From an uncultured Anaerolineaceae bacterium (GTDB taxonomy: Bacteria; Chloroflexota; Anaerolineae; Promineifilales; Promineifilaceae), in assembly GCA_937967805.1 (NCBI GenBank), contig CALBTC010000227.1, positions 1-45,574 on the forward strand: 45,574 nt of DNA, in the 5' to 3' direction. Under the pieces are notes generated by a model. That model ran no database searches. It saw nothing but the letters and a program-made list of their open reading frames with translations, and was not told the origin of the DNA. Position 1 is the first letter of the stretch; every line of letters begins with the position of its first letter. Positions 34,942-43,677 of this stretch are shown here, piece after piece. Made by a program: the position numbers and the translations under genes.

Positions 34942-36153
34942 TTAGGGGCTATTCTCCAGAGCGGCGCGACGACATTCAACCAATCCCTGCTGCGCTGCGT
35001 CGGCGTAGGCGATGCTGACCTCGGCCGCCTGTTGAAAATAGGGTTCTGCTAACGGGCAGTTTTCAGTGCCCTGGCGTAAATACGCATCGGCCAACAAGTA
35101 AAAGAAGCGCGCATTTAACTCGGTCGGTTCACCGTACAGCTCCACGGCTTGACTGAACTCTTCAATTGCCTGCTCAAATTTGTTGAGCCGCACGTATGCT
35201 TCGCCCAAACGGCCGTGTGCCCGCGCCACATCAGGATTCAGGGCAATCGATTGCAGGCCATTCTCTTCGGCCAAATTATCCTGCCCTAACTGCAAATACA
35301 TATGGGCCAATGCATCATACCCGGCAGCAAAATTCGGATCGATGTCTACCGCTTTTTGAAAACTCAAAATCGCTTCAGAAACATTACCGTCACCAAAGAA
35401 ATTGTAACCCAGCTCATAATAAAGCTGGGGAAGTTCTTCCGATTGAAGGCCAAGCTGAAACTGCTCTCGGGCCGCCGTATAAAAGCCCTGGTATGTTAAA
35501 ACAATACCTTTATAGAGCCGCCCTAGTGGATTTTCCGGATCGATAACCGTTGCAAAATCGGCACGGTCTAGCGCATCCTGGTACAGGTCTGGTTCAAATT
35601 GCAGCACCAGTCCAGCAGCCGAATAAGCATAAGCGTCGGCATTTTCTGGATTAATGCTGATTGCCGTTTCGGCCGCACGGTACGCCTGGGCAAATTGCAG
35701 ATCGGCGGCGGTGGGGTCACCGGCATCGTTGAGACGCTCGCCGTTGGCAATGTGAGCCGCAGCAACGGCCGTCCAGATGCGATCATTCTCCGGGGCTAAA
35801 ACGGCCGCTTCCTCTGCCCGTGCCAACGCCTCCTCCGCTTCATTAATGCGGATGAGCAAGTTAATGTACCGAATATAAATCTCGGGCTTGGTGGCGTCTA
35901 GCTGCACCGCTTGGGCATAATAGCCGGCCGCTTCTTCCAAGGCGCCTTCGCGCTCGGCAATGTCGGCCAGCAAAGCAAATTCTGTAGCAGACCGCGTTGG
36001 CTCCGGCGTGGGGGTCGGAATAATCACATCCCGTACATCTTCGGCATTTTGGATCACAAAAATGCCAAAAAAGATACCGATGCCGATGAAGATCACCAGC
36101 AGGCAAGAAGGGCCGCGTCGTGGATAGGGAGGATCTTTTCGCTCAATAATCAT
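34942..36153 (-). CDS. Membrane-anchored TPR protein
   Basis: The roughly 403-residue protein has a short basic cytoplasmic start, one membrane helix (about 20-38), a P/T-rich stretch (IPTPTPEPT) and then about nine TPR units up to residue about 395 (for example AEREGALEEAAGYYAQAVQL and GNVSEAILSFQKAVDIDPNF). The TPR array is predicted to be outside the membrane. I chose ATG 36153; TTG 36180 is also open and ribosome sites are weak for both. It lies directly upstream of the groES promoter and ends at the second CIRCE. Confidence 0.82.
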   Translation of the reverse strand: MIIERKDPPYPRRGPSCLLVIFIGIGIFFGIFVIQNAEDVRDVIIPTPTPEPTRSATEFALLADIAEREGALEEAAGYYAQAVQLDATKPEIYIRYINLLIRINEAEEALARAEEAAVLAPENDRIWTAVAAAHIANGERLNDAGDPTAADLQFAQAYRAAETAISINPENADAYAYSAAGLVLQFEPDLYQDALDRADFATVIDPENPLGRLYKGIVLTYQGFYTAAREQFQLGLQSEELPQLYYELGYNFFGDGNVSEAILSFQKAVDIDPNFAAGYDALAHMYLQLGQDNLAEENGLQSIALNPDVARAHGRLGEAYVRLNKFEQAIEEFSQAVELYGEPTELNARFFYLLADAYLRQGTENCPLAEPYFQQAAEVSIAYADAAQQGLVECRRAALENSP

Positions 36154-36285
36154 TGCGTCATAGTTACCAAATCGCTGCAATCCAACAAATGATAAAACAG
36201 CCGACGGACAGGTCGGCTGTAGTGGAACGATCTTAACATTGGTTTTAGGTCCGTCAAGCGGGAGATAAACAGTTCTTGTGAATTT

Positions 36286-37248
36286 CTAATGGATCAAATC
36301 TCGGTGCCGCCAGCGCCAGATGAGGCCAACCGGATAGCCCAACATCTTGGCCACATCCCCTACCAGGCGAATGATAGGAATGAGGGCAAAAGCGCGCAGC
36401 CGGGACGGCGGGCGCCAGCCCCAGGTGTTGCCCCACAGCCGCTGCGCCGGCCGCTGGCAGTAAACGCCGCTGCCCAGCAGCAGCAGCACCCAGCCGGGCC
36501 ACTTCTCGCGCCAAATCAGGCGCAAGATGTAGGGCAGTCCCACCAGATAAGTAAAGTAGCGCACAAGATGCCGCTTCGGCCACAGGTTGGCTTTGCCATC
36601 GCCGCGGGCATAGTTGTAATATTGCTTAAAGTAACCGGTAAGATCGCTGCGAGGGCGGAAGTAAGCAACGGCCGTATCCACAAAAGGAAATTCCCCATAC
36701 CGCTCACGCAAGGCAAAATCAAACACCAAATCTTCGCCATAATCCAGCCATTCCGGATAGCCGCCCACTGCTTCCCAGGCCGATTTAAGGAAGGCCACCG
36801 AACGACTGGAGGGCAAAAATTTTCCCGGTTCAATTTCCTGACGTGACGGCAGCACCGTAGCGCCCATGACGACCTCAAAATCAGTGTAGGGATCCGCTTC
36901 AAACCAGCCGCTGGCTACGGCCGTTTCCCCTTGAAGAATGGGCCGGGTGAGCTCTTCCAACCAATACGGCGCCAGCACCACGCCTGCATCCGTTGCGGCA
37001 ATGATTGGACCGGCAGCGGCAGCAATGGCCGCATTACGTCCCTGGCTGATATTGGCGTTGGGCACAACCAGAATTTTCAGCGGCAGCCACACTTTGTACT
37101 CGGTTAAAATCTCCAGCGTGTTGTCGGTAGAGCCGCCATCACAGATGATCACCTCATCGGGCCTCTGGCTTTGTTGAATGAGTGAATCCAGCAACGGCCG
37201 TAGCGCCTTCCCTTCATTTTTTACAGTAGCAATGACAGAAACTTTCAT
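36286..37248 (-). CDS. Family 2 glycosyltransferase
   Basis: The 320-residue protein has an N-terminal GT-A domain (VSVIATVKNEGKALRPLLDS at 3-22, DGGSTDNTLEIL near 37-48, ATDAGVVL as DxD-like site) and a C-terminal hydrophobic segment (about 225-265) that may anchor it in the membrane. AAGGA lies 8 nt before ATG 37248; the longer frame from 37428 has no GT2-like sequence. It is divergent from a second glycosyltransferase. The sugar and acceptor are unknown; envelope polysaccharide or glycolipid synthesis is likely. Confidence 0.88.
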   Translation of the reverse strand: MKVSVIATVKNEGKALRPLLDSLIQQSQRPDEVIICDGGSTDNTLEILTEYKVWLPLKILVVPNANISQGRNAAIAAAAGPIIAATDAGVVLAPYWLEELTRPILQGETAVASGWFEADPYTDFEVVMGATVLPSRQEIEPGKFLPSSRSVAFLKSAWEAVGGYPEWLDYGEDLVFDFALRERYGEFPFVDTAVAYFRPRSDLTGYFKQYYNYARGDGKANLWPKRHLVRYFTYLVGLPYILRLIWREKWPGWVLLLLGSGVYCQRPAQRLWGNTWGWRPPSRLRAFALIPIIRLVGDVAKMLGYPVGLIWRWRHRDLIH

Positions 37249-37265
37249 TAACGCGAATCCTTCGT

Positions 37266-37288
37266 GGCGATATGCTATAATCGCGCCC
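37266..37288 (+). promoter_or_regulatory. Extended -10 promoter for the second glycosyltransferase
   Basis: TATGCTATAATCGC resembles TATGTTATAATCGC upstream of the REC-GAF gene: both are TGnTATAAT extended -10 elements. The message would have an about 200-nt leader before ATG 37489. Confidence 0.45.
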
Positions 37289-37488
37289 AAACACACATTT
37301 TTGCCTGAGCGAGAATGTCGCTTCTCTCGCTTTTGCGGCACGGTCCACAGATGCTTTGACAACCATTGGAAAAAGGTATGACGTGCGTCCGCTTTTACAA
37401 TAACCCCAAAAAAGTGCGAGCGTTGCACCCAGGCAGGTAAATGGTACCTGACCGTCGCTTGAACGCAACCCGTATGAGATTGGAGAAG

Positions 37489-38490
37489 ATGGAAAACTTA
37501 GATTTATCCATTGTTGTTCCTGTTTATAACGAAGAAGAAAATTTACGGCCGTTGCTGGCCGAAATCACCGCTGCTCTCAAGGATGAACCGCTTAGCTACG
37601 AAGTCATTTTTATTGACGATGGCAGCAGCGACACCAGCTTTGCCGTGATGGAATCGCTGCACCAGGCAGACAACCGCGTGGTGGCGATTCAGTTTCGGCG
37701 CAATCATGGGCAAACGGCCGCTTTTGCCGCCGGGTTTGAACAGGCATGCGGCCGCTACATCCTCACCATAGACGCCGATCGTCAAAACGATCCGGCCGAC
37801 ATCCCGGCCATGATCCAAAAGCTGGAAGAAGGGTACGACGTGGTGAACGGCTGGCGCGAAAACCGCCAGGATGCCTTCCTTATGCGCAAGCTGCCCTCCT
37901 TTATTGCCAACCGGCTCATCGCCCGCCTGAGCAACGTACCGCTGCGCGACCGCGGCTGCTCGCTGCGCGTCTTTCGCGCCGAAGTGACCGAAGAGCTAAA
38001 GCTGTACGGTGAGCTGCACCGCTTTATTCCGGAGATGGTGAGCTTTGCCGGATTCAGCATGGCTGAAGTGCCCGTCAATCATCGGGCACGCGTCGCGGGT
38101 AGGTCTAAATACGGCATCTCGCGCACCTTCCGCGTGATTGTCGATTTGATGACCATTCTCTTTTTGCGCAAATACAGCGACCGTCCCATGCACCTGTTTG
38201 GCATGTTAGGAACTATTTTTGGCGGGTTGGGGGTATTCCTGGGGCTGTACTTAAGCTGGCTTAAGATCTGGGCAGGCGTTCAGGCCAGCCAATTCTGGAT
38301 TGGATTTCAAGATTATGATATTGGGGAACGGCCGCTTCTTCTTCTGGCCGTTTTGCTGGTCATTCTGGGGGTGCAGTTTTTGGTGATGGGTCTTATTGCC
38401 GAGCTCATCGTGCGCACCTACTACGAATCACAAAATAAAACTGTTTACTACATTCGCCAGGTGCTGGGTAGCCGTTCAGAATTAACATAG
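37489..38490 (+). CDS. Membrane GT2 polyprenyl-phosphate glycosyltransferase (DPMS/GtrB-like)
   Basis: The 333-residue protein has a DPM1-like catalytic domain (LSIVVPVYNEEENLRPLL at 6-23, FIDDGSSDTS, and TIDADRQNDPADIP with the DxD motif) and two C-terminal helices (about 233-256 and 280-305). This matches GtrB/ArnC-type enzymes that transfer sugar from a nucleotide donor to undecaprenyl phosphate. TTGGAGAAG precedes ATG 37489; an ATG at 37441 is open but starts before any homology. The product lipid-linked sugar could be used by envelope glycosylation. Confidence 0.9.
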   Translation: MENLDLSIVVPVYNEEENLRPLLAEITAALKDEPLSYEVIFIDDGSSDTSFAVMESLHQADNRVVAIQFRRNHGQTAAFAAGFEQACGRYILTIDADRQNDPADIPAMIQKLEEGYDVVNGWRENRQDAFLMRKLPSFIANRLIARLSNVPLRDRGCSLRVFRAEVTEELKLYGELHRFIPEMVSFAGFSMAEVPVNHRARVAGRSKYGISRTFRVIVDLMTILFLRKYSDRPMHLFGMLGTIFGGLGVFLGLYLSWLKIWAGVQASQFWIGFQDYDIGERPLLLLAVLLVILGVQFLVMGLIAELIVRTYYESQNKTVYYIRQVLGSRSELT

Positions 38491-38518
38491 CGGTTTAGGA
38501 ACCGAACGGCTACTTTAA

Positions 38519-38557
38519 GCCCATTCACCAATTCCGCTAACTTACTTGCGAATGGGC
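38519..38557. terminator. GCCCATTC/GAATGGGC hairpin between convergent genes
   Basis: Arms 38519-38526 and 38550-38557 form an 8-bp hairpin with a 23-nt loop in the short gap between the glycosyltransferase and the GNAT gene. There is no T-tract, so termination is uncertain. Confidence 0.4.
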
Positions 38558-38578
38558 ACTTACTGCGGAAAAGTGTGC

Positions 38579-39157
38579 TTAAGCCGGTGCTGTGGGCCAG
38601 CGTTGCGGCGTGAACGGCCGCTTTAAGGCCGCACACACATCTTGCCACAAATCGAACATCTCTGGCCGGTACAGCAGCGGCAGGTAGCCCAGGCGCAGGT
38701 AGATGTTTAACGCCGCCAGCCGGTAATGCTCGGTGAACAGGTGGATGGAAGGATAACCTATCTCAATAAACCGGCCAGTCACCGCAGCAACAACGGCCGT
38801 TCCCAGACCTCGCCCCTTATGTGCCGGATCGCCCGCCACCCAACCGACCTCACCGGAAAACGGCCGTCTCCAGGTGTGATCGTGGGTGGCCATTGCCGTG
38901 GCCACAATGAGGTCGTCGGCTGCGGTGACCACCATAAACCAGCCCTGCGGCACGATGCGGTACAGCCACGGCTTCAGCTTTGTTTCATCCCAGCCTGACC
39001 AGCCGGCCAGAGCCATCACCTCGAAAAAGCGCGCTTCATCCCCAGGCCGGTAGGTGCGCAGACAATAGCCAGAGGAGAGCACCACCGGTGGCGGTTGGGT
39101 CAACCGGCTGGCCGGCCACACCATTTGTAATTGAGGAAAATCGTATGATTCAGACAT
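38579..39157 (-). CDS. GNAT-family N-acetyltransferase
   Basis: The 192-residue protein shows the GNAT acetyl-CoA motif (VAGDPAHKGRGLGTAVVAAV, central residues about 105-124) and the C-terminal pattern HYRLAALNIYLRLGYLP. ATG 39157 is preferred; a GTG at 39211 lies within repeat-like DNA and adds a sequence without GNAT features. The substrate is unknown. It is the last gene of a minus-strand run with the SDR upstream. Confidence 0.85.
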   Translation of the reverse strand: MSESYDFPQLQMVWPASRLTQPPPVVLSSGYCLRTYRPGDEARFFEVMALAGWSGWDETKLKPWLYRIVPQGWFMVVTAADDLIVATAMATHDHTWRRPFSGEVGWVAGDPAHKGRGLGTAVVAAVTGRFIEIGYPSIHLFTEHYRLAALNIYLRLGYLPLLYRPEMFDLWQDVCAALKRPFTPQRWPTAPA

Positions 39158-39164
39158 GAGGTGT

Positions 39165-39240
39165 TGGGGACCGGGGGAGGCAACCCGATAGTTGGACAGC
39201 GCGTTTGGCACAGGGTTTAGCAGGTTGCCTCGCCCCTACT
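39165..39240. repeat. GGGGGAGGCAACC...GGTTGCCTCGCCCC inverted repeat
   Basis: GGAGGCAACC (39176-39185) and GGTTGCCTCGCCCC (about 39223-39236) are inverted arms in the spacer between the GNAT and SDR genes. It resembles a dispersed GTAGGGGCGAGGCAACC-type repeat and runs up to the SDR stop codon. Confidence 0.5.
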
Positions 39241-40381
39241 CGTCATCGTCTGCAAATTGGGAGAGGAAGATGGCGTTGACCTGCTCCATGTAGCGCCAAT
39301 CCACTTTGGGCGGTGGCAAAACATGGTGCGGCACAAATTGGCGAAAGGTGTCGGTGGAAAAATGGATCTGCTCGTGCATGTAGGGCGCCTGGAAAGCAAT
39401 GCGGCGGTTGATCACTTTTTCCATCTGGTTCATCGGTTCCATCTCAAACTGCTCGGGGGACACTAGCTTTAGCCCGGTCATTTCCAGGCTAGAAACCAGC
39501 GCCCGGTGGACTTCTTTGATGGTGGGCGGCCGTTCATTAACAATGTTGAACAGATTGGTCTGCTCGGGGTCTAAATCGATACAGTGGGCCAGGTAAATCA
39601 TGCTGTCGACGACAAAGTCGATAGGCACCAGGTTGAGCGGCGTGCTGGGGTCACCTTGCAGCCGGGTCTGTACATTGCCATTAAACTGCTCACCCTGATT
39701 ACGGGCCAGCATCGTGCGCAGCCGGCGGCACTCGGTGAGTACCTGATAGTAGCCGGAGTTACAGAGTACGGCCGTTTCCGGCGTGCCAATCACAATCGAC
39801 GGGCGAAAAATGGTGACGTCCAGTCGCTGCTCTTGCTGGTATTGATCCACCAGCCGCTCGGCGCTATGCTTGGACCATTCATAAATGGAACGAAATTCAT
39901 TCACCTGATTGGGGATATGTTCCGGCACGGGGGAGTTAAATTCGCTGCCCAAACAGTAAGCTGTACTGATGTAGATGAAGCGCGGCGGCGTGTTCGCGTT
40001 TAACTGGCAGGCCAGCTCAAGCATGTGGCGCGTGCCCTCGATGTTGGTCGCTTCGACCAACGGCCGTTCCCGCTCCTTAAAGTTAAAAATAGCCGCGCTG
40101 TGCCACACTTCATCGATGGGGGCGTTAAACTGAACGCGTACCGCTTGGCATAGTTCCTGCGCCGAATCTTCTACCGTGCCGGGGATGGCCATCAAGTTGG
40201 CTTTTGCTTGGTCAGAAAGCGGACCAACTTCGAGAACGGCCGTTTCGATACGCTGCTGCACCGACTCCCCGCCTTTTTGCCGCACAAGCGCCAAAACGGT
40301 GTGGCCCTCCGCCAAAAAGCGGTGCGCCAAATGACAGCCCACGTATCCTGTTGCCCCGGTTAAAAAAATCGTTTTTGCCAT
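39236..40381 (-). CDS. Extended SDR, thioester-reductase-like NAD(P)-binding protein
   Basis: The 381-residue protein starts with the Rossmann motif TIFLTGATGYVGCHLAHRFL (4-23) and has the SDR active-site segment YEWSKHSAE (Tyr-x-x-x-Lys), with Ser/Thr upstream in FIYISTAYCLG. The best fit is the NAD_binding_4/Lys2-type reductase domain that reduces acyl thioesters, here without a carrier or adenylation domain. Substrate is unknown; lipid or polyketide aldehyde formation is possible. GAAGG precedes ATG 40381. The TTG two lines upstream (40393) is not needed. Confidence 0.85.
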   Translation of the reverse strand: MAKTIFLTGATGYVGCHLAHRFLAEGHTVLALVRQKGGESVQQRIETAVLEVGPLSDQAKANLMAIPGTVEDSAQELCQAVRVQFNAPIDEVWHSAAIFNFKERERPLVEATNIEGTRHMLELACQLNANTPPRFIYISTAYCLGSEFNSPVPEHIPNQVNEFRSIYEWSKHSAERLVDQYQQEQRLDVTIFRPSIVIGTPETAVLCNSGYYQVLTECRRLRTMLARNQGEQFNGNVQTRLQGDPSTPLNLVPIDFVVDSMIYLAHCIDLDPEQTNLFNIVNERPPTIKEVHRALVSSLEMTGLKLVSPEQFEMEPMNQMEKVINRRIAFQAPYMHEQIHFSTDTFRQFVPHHVLPPPKVDWRYMEQVNAIFLSQFADDDE

Positions 40382-40460
40382 AATCCTTCTCAAATAGTTC
40401 GTGTCGGTATAAACAGACAGTAGTTTACTGTTGATAAGCTAAACCTATCATAAACATCTC

Positions 40461-41030
40461 TTATTGATTCAGCCAGTTTCTACAAAGATCGGCCGATTTT
40501 TGAGAGGATTTGAGAGATTGAACTGCCTGCGGGGTCAGCACAATGACCGGGATTTTCCGTGCGGTGCGTTGTTTGTAGGCGGCGTAGCCAGGGTACGTTT
40601 GCAGGGCAGCCTGCCAGCAGGCATCCCGCTCTGCGCCGGTGGCTTCATGGGCGAGGTAGGGTCGGGAACGGCCGTCTCGCGTCACCGTCACCTGGGGATG
40701 GGCCAACAGATTATGATACCAGGCGGGATGTTTGTCCTGCCCCCAGTTGGAGGCAATTACAATCAGCCGGTCCTCGCTGTGGGGAATGGCTACCAGCGGC
40801 ACGGTGCGCGGCTGGCCGCTTTTGGCGCCCGTAGTGGTCAGGCTCAGGGTTTGCAGGCCGGTGAGCAGAGTGGCGGCAGTGAAACGGCCGTTGCTCAACC
40901 GCAGCACCAATCGATCCAGATGGTGCATACTGTACGCCAGCAGCCTGGCCCCAACGGCCGACATGGCGATGTGTGTATTGATTTTCTGCAGCCAATTTAA
41001 TTTTGTTGTGGTGGTCATGATGCTGTCCAT
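40461..41030 (-). CDS. Deazaflavin (F420)-dependent nitroreductase-family protein
   Basis: The 189-residue protein belongs to the DDN/split-beta-barrel flavin family: LSLTTTGAKSGQPRTVPLVA (about 60-79), SNWGQDKHPAWYHNLLAHP (about 92-110), and a C-terminal RKIPVIVLTP. Such proteins use F420 or FMN to reduce diverse substrates. The presence of F420 in this organism is not shown in the window. ATG 41030 or 41018 may be the start; neither has a clear ribosome site. Confidence 0.85.
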   Translation of the reverse strand: MDSIMTTTTKLNWLQKINTHIAMSAVGARLLAYSMHHLDRLVLRLSNGRFTAATLLTGLQTLSLTTTGAKSGQPRTVPLVAIPHSEDRLIVIASNWGQDKHPAWYHNLLAHPQVTVTRDGRSRPYLAHEATGAERDACWQAALQTYPGYAAYKQRTARKIPVIVLTPQAVQSLKSSQKSADLCRNWLNQ

Positions 41031-41103
41031 TTTACGCGGGATGCCGGAAAAAGGCAGAAACGGTAAAATTCAGCTTTTTGTAAATTAAGGGATTTGACAG
41101 ATT

Positions 41104-41152
41104 CGTGAAGCGTGAAACGTGTCGCGTGAGCAGAGAAAAACCACGCTTCACG
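41104..41152. repeat. CGTGAAGCGTG/CACGCTTCACG inverted repeat
   Basis: Perfect 11-bp arms 41104-41114 and 41142-41152, followed by CTTTTT, lie just upstream of the HAD gene. It may end transcription arriving from upstream on the plus strand, or be a dispersed repeat. Confidence 0.55.
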
Positions 41153-41184
41153 CTTTTTCGATTACCGACGCGGAGAAATTTAGG

Positions 41185-41892
41185 ATGAACCTACTCAAAG
41201 CAATTGTTTTTGATATGGATGGATTGATGGTGGATAGTGAGCCATTGTCACAGCAGGCGTGGGATGATTATTTACGGCCGTATGGTCACCAGCTCAGCGA
41301 AGAAGTGGTGCAAAGCATCATCGGGCTGCGAGCCGACGTAAGTACCCCGGTTATCAAAGAGCTGTTCAGCCTGCCGGAACCGGTGCCCACCATCATCAAC
41401 AAGCGGGCCGCGATTTACAGCCAGATTCGAGCCAACGGTGTGCCCACCATGCCCGGCCTGCACGCCCTGCACGATGAAATTGCCCGCCGCAACATTCCCT
41501 GGGGTATAGCTACCTCCAGCCCACGCGCTCACGCTGTAGAGATTTTGCAGCAGCTCGGCCTGCAAGAACGGTGCCGGGCCATCGCCGCCGGGGATGAAGT
41601 AACAAACGGTAAGCCCCACCCAGACATTTATCTGCTGGCCGCCAGGCGGTTAGGCATTGCGCCTCAGGATTGCCTGGCATTAGAGGATTCTGGCCCCGGC
41701 AGCCAGGCAGCGGTCAATGCCGGCATGACGGTCATTGCCATTCCCAATGCTCAAACAAAAACGGCCGATTTCAGCCACGTTCATTATCTTTATCGCTCGC
41801 TTGAGGATGTGTTGACTAACCTGGATCAATGGTTTTCGGGGAATGGATTCCCGCCCCACGCCTTCGCGGGGGCAGGCACTTCGCGGGAATGA
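41185..41892 (+). CDS. HAD-superfamily subfamily IA hydrolase (beta-phosphoglucomutase/sugar-phosphatase-like)
   Basis: The 235-residue protein shows HAD motif I FDMDGLMVDSEP (nucleophile Asp10, acid/base Asp12), motif II ATSSPR, motif III Lys in NGKPHPD, and motif IV LALEDSGPG. A helical cap lies between motifs I and II. This fits YniC/beta-PGM-like small-sugar-phosphate phosphatases. ATG 41185 has CGGAG upstream. The last about 15 residues are encoded by a dispersed repeat and probably replaced the original tail. Confidence 0.88.
   Translation: MNLLKAIVFDMDGLMVDSEPLSQQAWDDYLRPYGHQLSEEVVQSIIGLRADVSTPVIKELFSLPEPVPTIINKRAAIYSQIRANGVPTMPGLHALHDEIARRNIPWGIATSSPRAHAVEILQQLGLQERCRAIAAGDEVTNGKPHPDIYLLAARRLGIAPQDCLALEDSGPGSQAAVNAGMTVIAIPNAQTKTADFSHVHYLYRSLEDVLTNLDQWFSGNGFPPHAFAGAGTSRE
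41839..41892. repeat. GAATGGATTCCCGCC...GCGGGAATGAC repeat overlapping the HAD gene end
   Basis: TTCCCGCC and GGCGGGAA-like arms with an internal CGCCTTCGCGGGGGCAGGC form a palindromic repeat of a common intergenic type. It supplies the C-terminus and the stop codon of the HAD gene. Confidence 0.6.
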
Positions 41893-41908
41893 CAAATGGC
41901 GGCAGATT

Positions 41909-42631
41909 TTACGCTTCTTGTTGGGATAAAAAGCTGTAGCCGGTGCCCCAATCTGAGATGATGTAATGGGGGTCTTTGGGGGAAACTTCAATTTTGCGGC
42001 GCAGGCGATAGATGTGGGTGTGCAGGCGATCCTCAAACGCATCGTCCATAGGCCAGACGCGGCGCAGCAAAAAGCCATTGGTCACCGTGCGCCCGGCATT
42101 GCGCATGAGAATGTAAAGCAGCTTCGCTTCGGTGGGGGTGAGCTGCACCGGCCGCTCCCGCACAAACGCTTTACGATTGGGAAAATCGACCTGTAGATCT
42201 TCATCCACCTTGATGACCGGTTCCAGCGTGTAGGCAAAATCCCCCATGCGGCGCAGCACCCGCCGCACCCGCGCCACCAGTTCCGCCGGGCGAAACGGCT
42301 TCACAATATAATCCTCGGCGTAGCGGTCCAGGCCAAAAACCACCGTTTCCTCGTCATCAATGGCGGTGAGCATAATAATGGGCAGATCAGAAAATTCGTG
42401 AATCGCTTCGCACAGCTCAAAGCCGTCCATGCCCGGCATGTTCAGGTCGATAATGGCCAAATGGGGCAGGCCGGTACGGGAGATGACGGAGAGCGCCTCT
42501 TCGCCGGAGACGGCCGTATGCACCACAAATGCTTCTCGCCGCAGCGCCGTTTCTACAGCGCGCAAAATGGAGACGTTGTCATCGACAACCAGCAGCTTAA
42601 CCGGCGCATCTTCTGTGTTTCCAATGAACAT
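41909..42631 (-). CDS. OmpR-family response regulator (orphan)
   Basis: The 240-residue regulator has a receiver domain (Asp17-Asp18 pair, phospho-acceptor Asp62 in IIDLNMPG, IVKPF loop) and a winged-helix domain (about 140-235, ending YIISDWGTGYSFL). There is no kinase gene next to it. The ATG in VMFIGNTE (42631) is taken as start; the longer frame has no family support. Confidence 0.88.
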   Translation of the reverse strand: MFIGNTEDAPVKLLVVDDNVSILRAVETALRREAFVVHTAVSGEEALSVISRTGLPHLAIIDLNMPGMDGFELCEAIHEFSDLPIIMLTAIDDEETVVFGLDRYAEDYIVKPFRPAELVARVRRVLRRMGDFAYTLEPVIKVDEDLQVDFPNRKAFVRERPVQLTPTEAKLLYILMRNAGRTVTNGFLLRRVWPMDDAFEDRLHTHIYRLRRKIEVSPKDPHYIISDWGTGYSFLSQQEA

Positions 42632-42727
42632 AACCTGAATACTAATACAGCAGCGGAGAGAAGGCAACAAGTTAATCTATTTCAGCACCGGTTGTGGGGA
42701 AAGCCATTATTAAATGTTATGGTTGTT

Positions 42728-43522
42728 TTATGGGTGGGCATCAAAAACGGCCGCAAAGCTGTCATACGGCTGGGCGCCGACAAAAATTTCACCGTTTATG
42801 TCGAAGACAGGCTGGCTAAAAATGCCGCGCTGGCGGCGAATGTCGTCCAACTCCAGGACCGTCGCAATGCCGTCCGGACCGTCGTAGCACGCTTCAAACT
42901 CAGCTTGATCAGCGCCGAGGGAAACGGCCGTATTCACGTAATAATCGCGATCGGCCCGCCACAAATCAGATTGATTTTCAAACAGGTATTCATGGGCTAC
43001 CCAAAACAGGTCTGGGTCTTGCTGGCCCAGGCATTCGGCTGTCAGCGTGGAATAAACGCTGGGATCGCCATGATTGAGCACCGGCCAAAAGATGAGCTTT
43101 ACCCGTCCGGTTTCCACATAGTTGGCAATGATGTCTGGCTCTGTGCCTAGCACGTAGGCACGGCAGCTGCCTCAAAGAAAGTCAGAATAGTCGATGTGGG
43201 TGATGGGCGCATTGGGATCGCCCAGGAAAAAGGCGCCCTCATCCGTCCGCCCGCTGGTGACGCCGGTTTCGACAGCTGCTTCTGTGGCGGTCGGTTCTGC
43301 TTCAAGAGCGATGGTGGGCGAGGGGTCTGCTGGTGGTTGGGTAGGGTTGGGAACGGCCGTTGCCTCAACTACGCTTGCGGTTTCTTCAACAATAACAGGT
43401 GGAGGAACAGTGGCGGTGGGCAGGACGGCCGTTTCGGGTGAAGGTTGGGGGGGTGCGGCCGTTTCCGTCGTCGGCGCACAGGCTGTTAGCAAAATCAGGG
43501 TAAGCCACAAAAATCGTCTCAT
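42728..43522 (-). CDS. DsbA-like thioredoxin-fold lipoprotein; candidate selenoprotein with in-frame TGA (U-G-S-C)
   Basis: The gene reads as one 264-residue protein if the TGA at 43174-43172 is decoded. It starts with a lipoprotein signal peptide (MRRFLWLTLILLTAC), then a long P/T/A/V/E-rich spacer, then a DsbA/thioredoxin-like domain beginning DPNAPITHIDYSDFL. The next codons are TGA-GGC-AGC-TGC, so Sec117-Gly-Ser-Cys120 would form the redox motif in place of Cys-x-x-Cys. The frame continues unbroken for 147 more codons with DsbA-like features (LFWVAHEYLFEN, IFSQPVFDINGEIFVGAQPY), including the cis-Pro region near SQPVF. AAAGG precedes ATG 43522. Without decoding, the protein ends before its catalytic cysteine. 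Sec decoding is inferred; a nonsense mutation or base error cannot be excluded. Confidence 0.75.
43143..43171 (-). promoter_or_regulatory. Candidate bacterial SECIS hairpin
   Basis: Directly after the in-frame UGA, nt 11-17 (GUGCCUA) and nt 23-29 (UAGGCAC) form a perfect 7-bp stem with a five-base loop CGUGC at nt 18-22. A G is the second loop base and a GU follows, as in bacterial SECIS elements. GGC at nt 1-3 can also pair with GCC at nt 33-35 to extend the stem below an internal loop. Confidence 0.6.
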
Positions 43523-43546
43523 GCCTTTAAGTATACCCAACTGCAC

Positions 43547-43677
43547 CGTAACGTTTCTTACACATTAATTAAAGTTTGATGGTAAAAGCTTATAACAAAG
43601 GCACGAAGGCAGAAAGAAACAAAGAATGCCAATACTTTGTCTCTTCGTTCCTTATGTTCCTTCGTATTGATCTTTTC
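43547..43677. repeat. ACGAAGG-type repeat spacer
   Basis: AAGGCACGAAGGCAGAAAG and the inverted CTTCGTTCCTTATGTTCCTTCG occur between the lipoprotein and MBL genes and form a loose hairpin. This resembles dispersed repeats; no gene is seen. Confidence 0.45.

Noticed and set aside
36154..37488. Longer N-termini for the glycosyltransferases (from 37428 minus and 37441 plus)
   Set aside because: The extra residues show no GT2 similarity, and good ribosome sites precede the inner ATGs.
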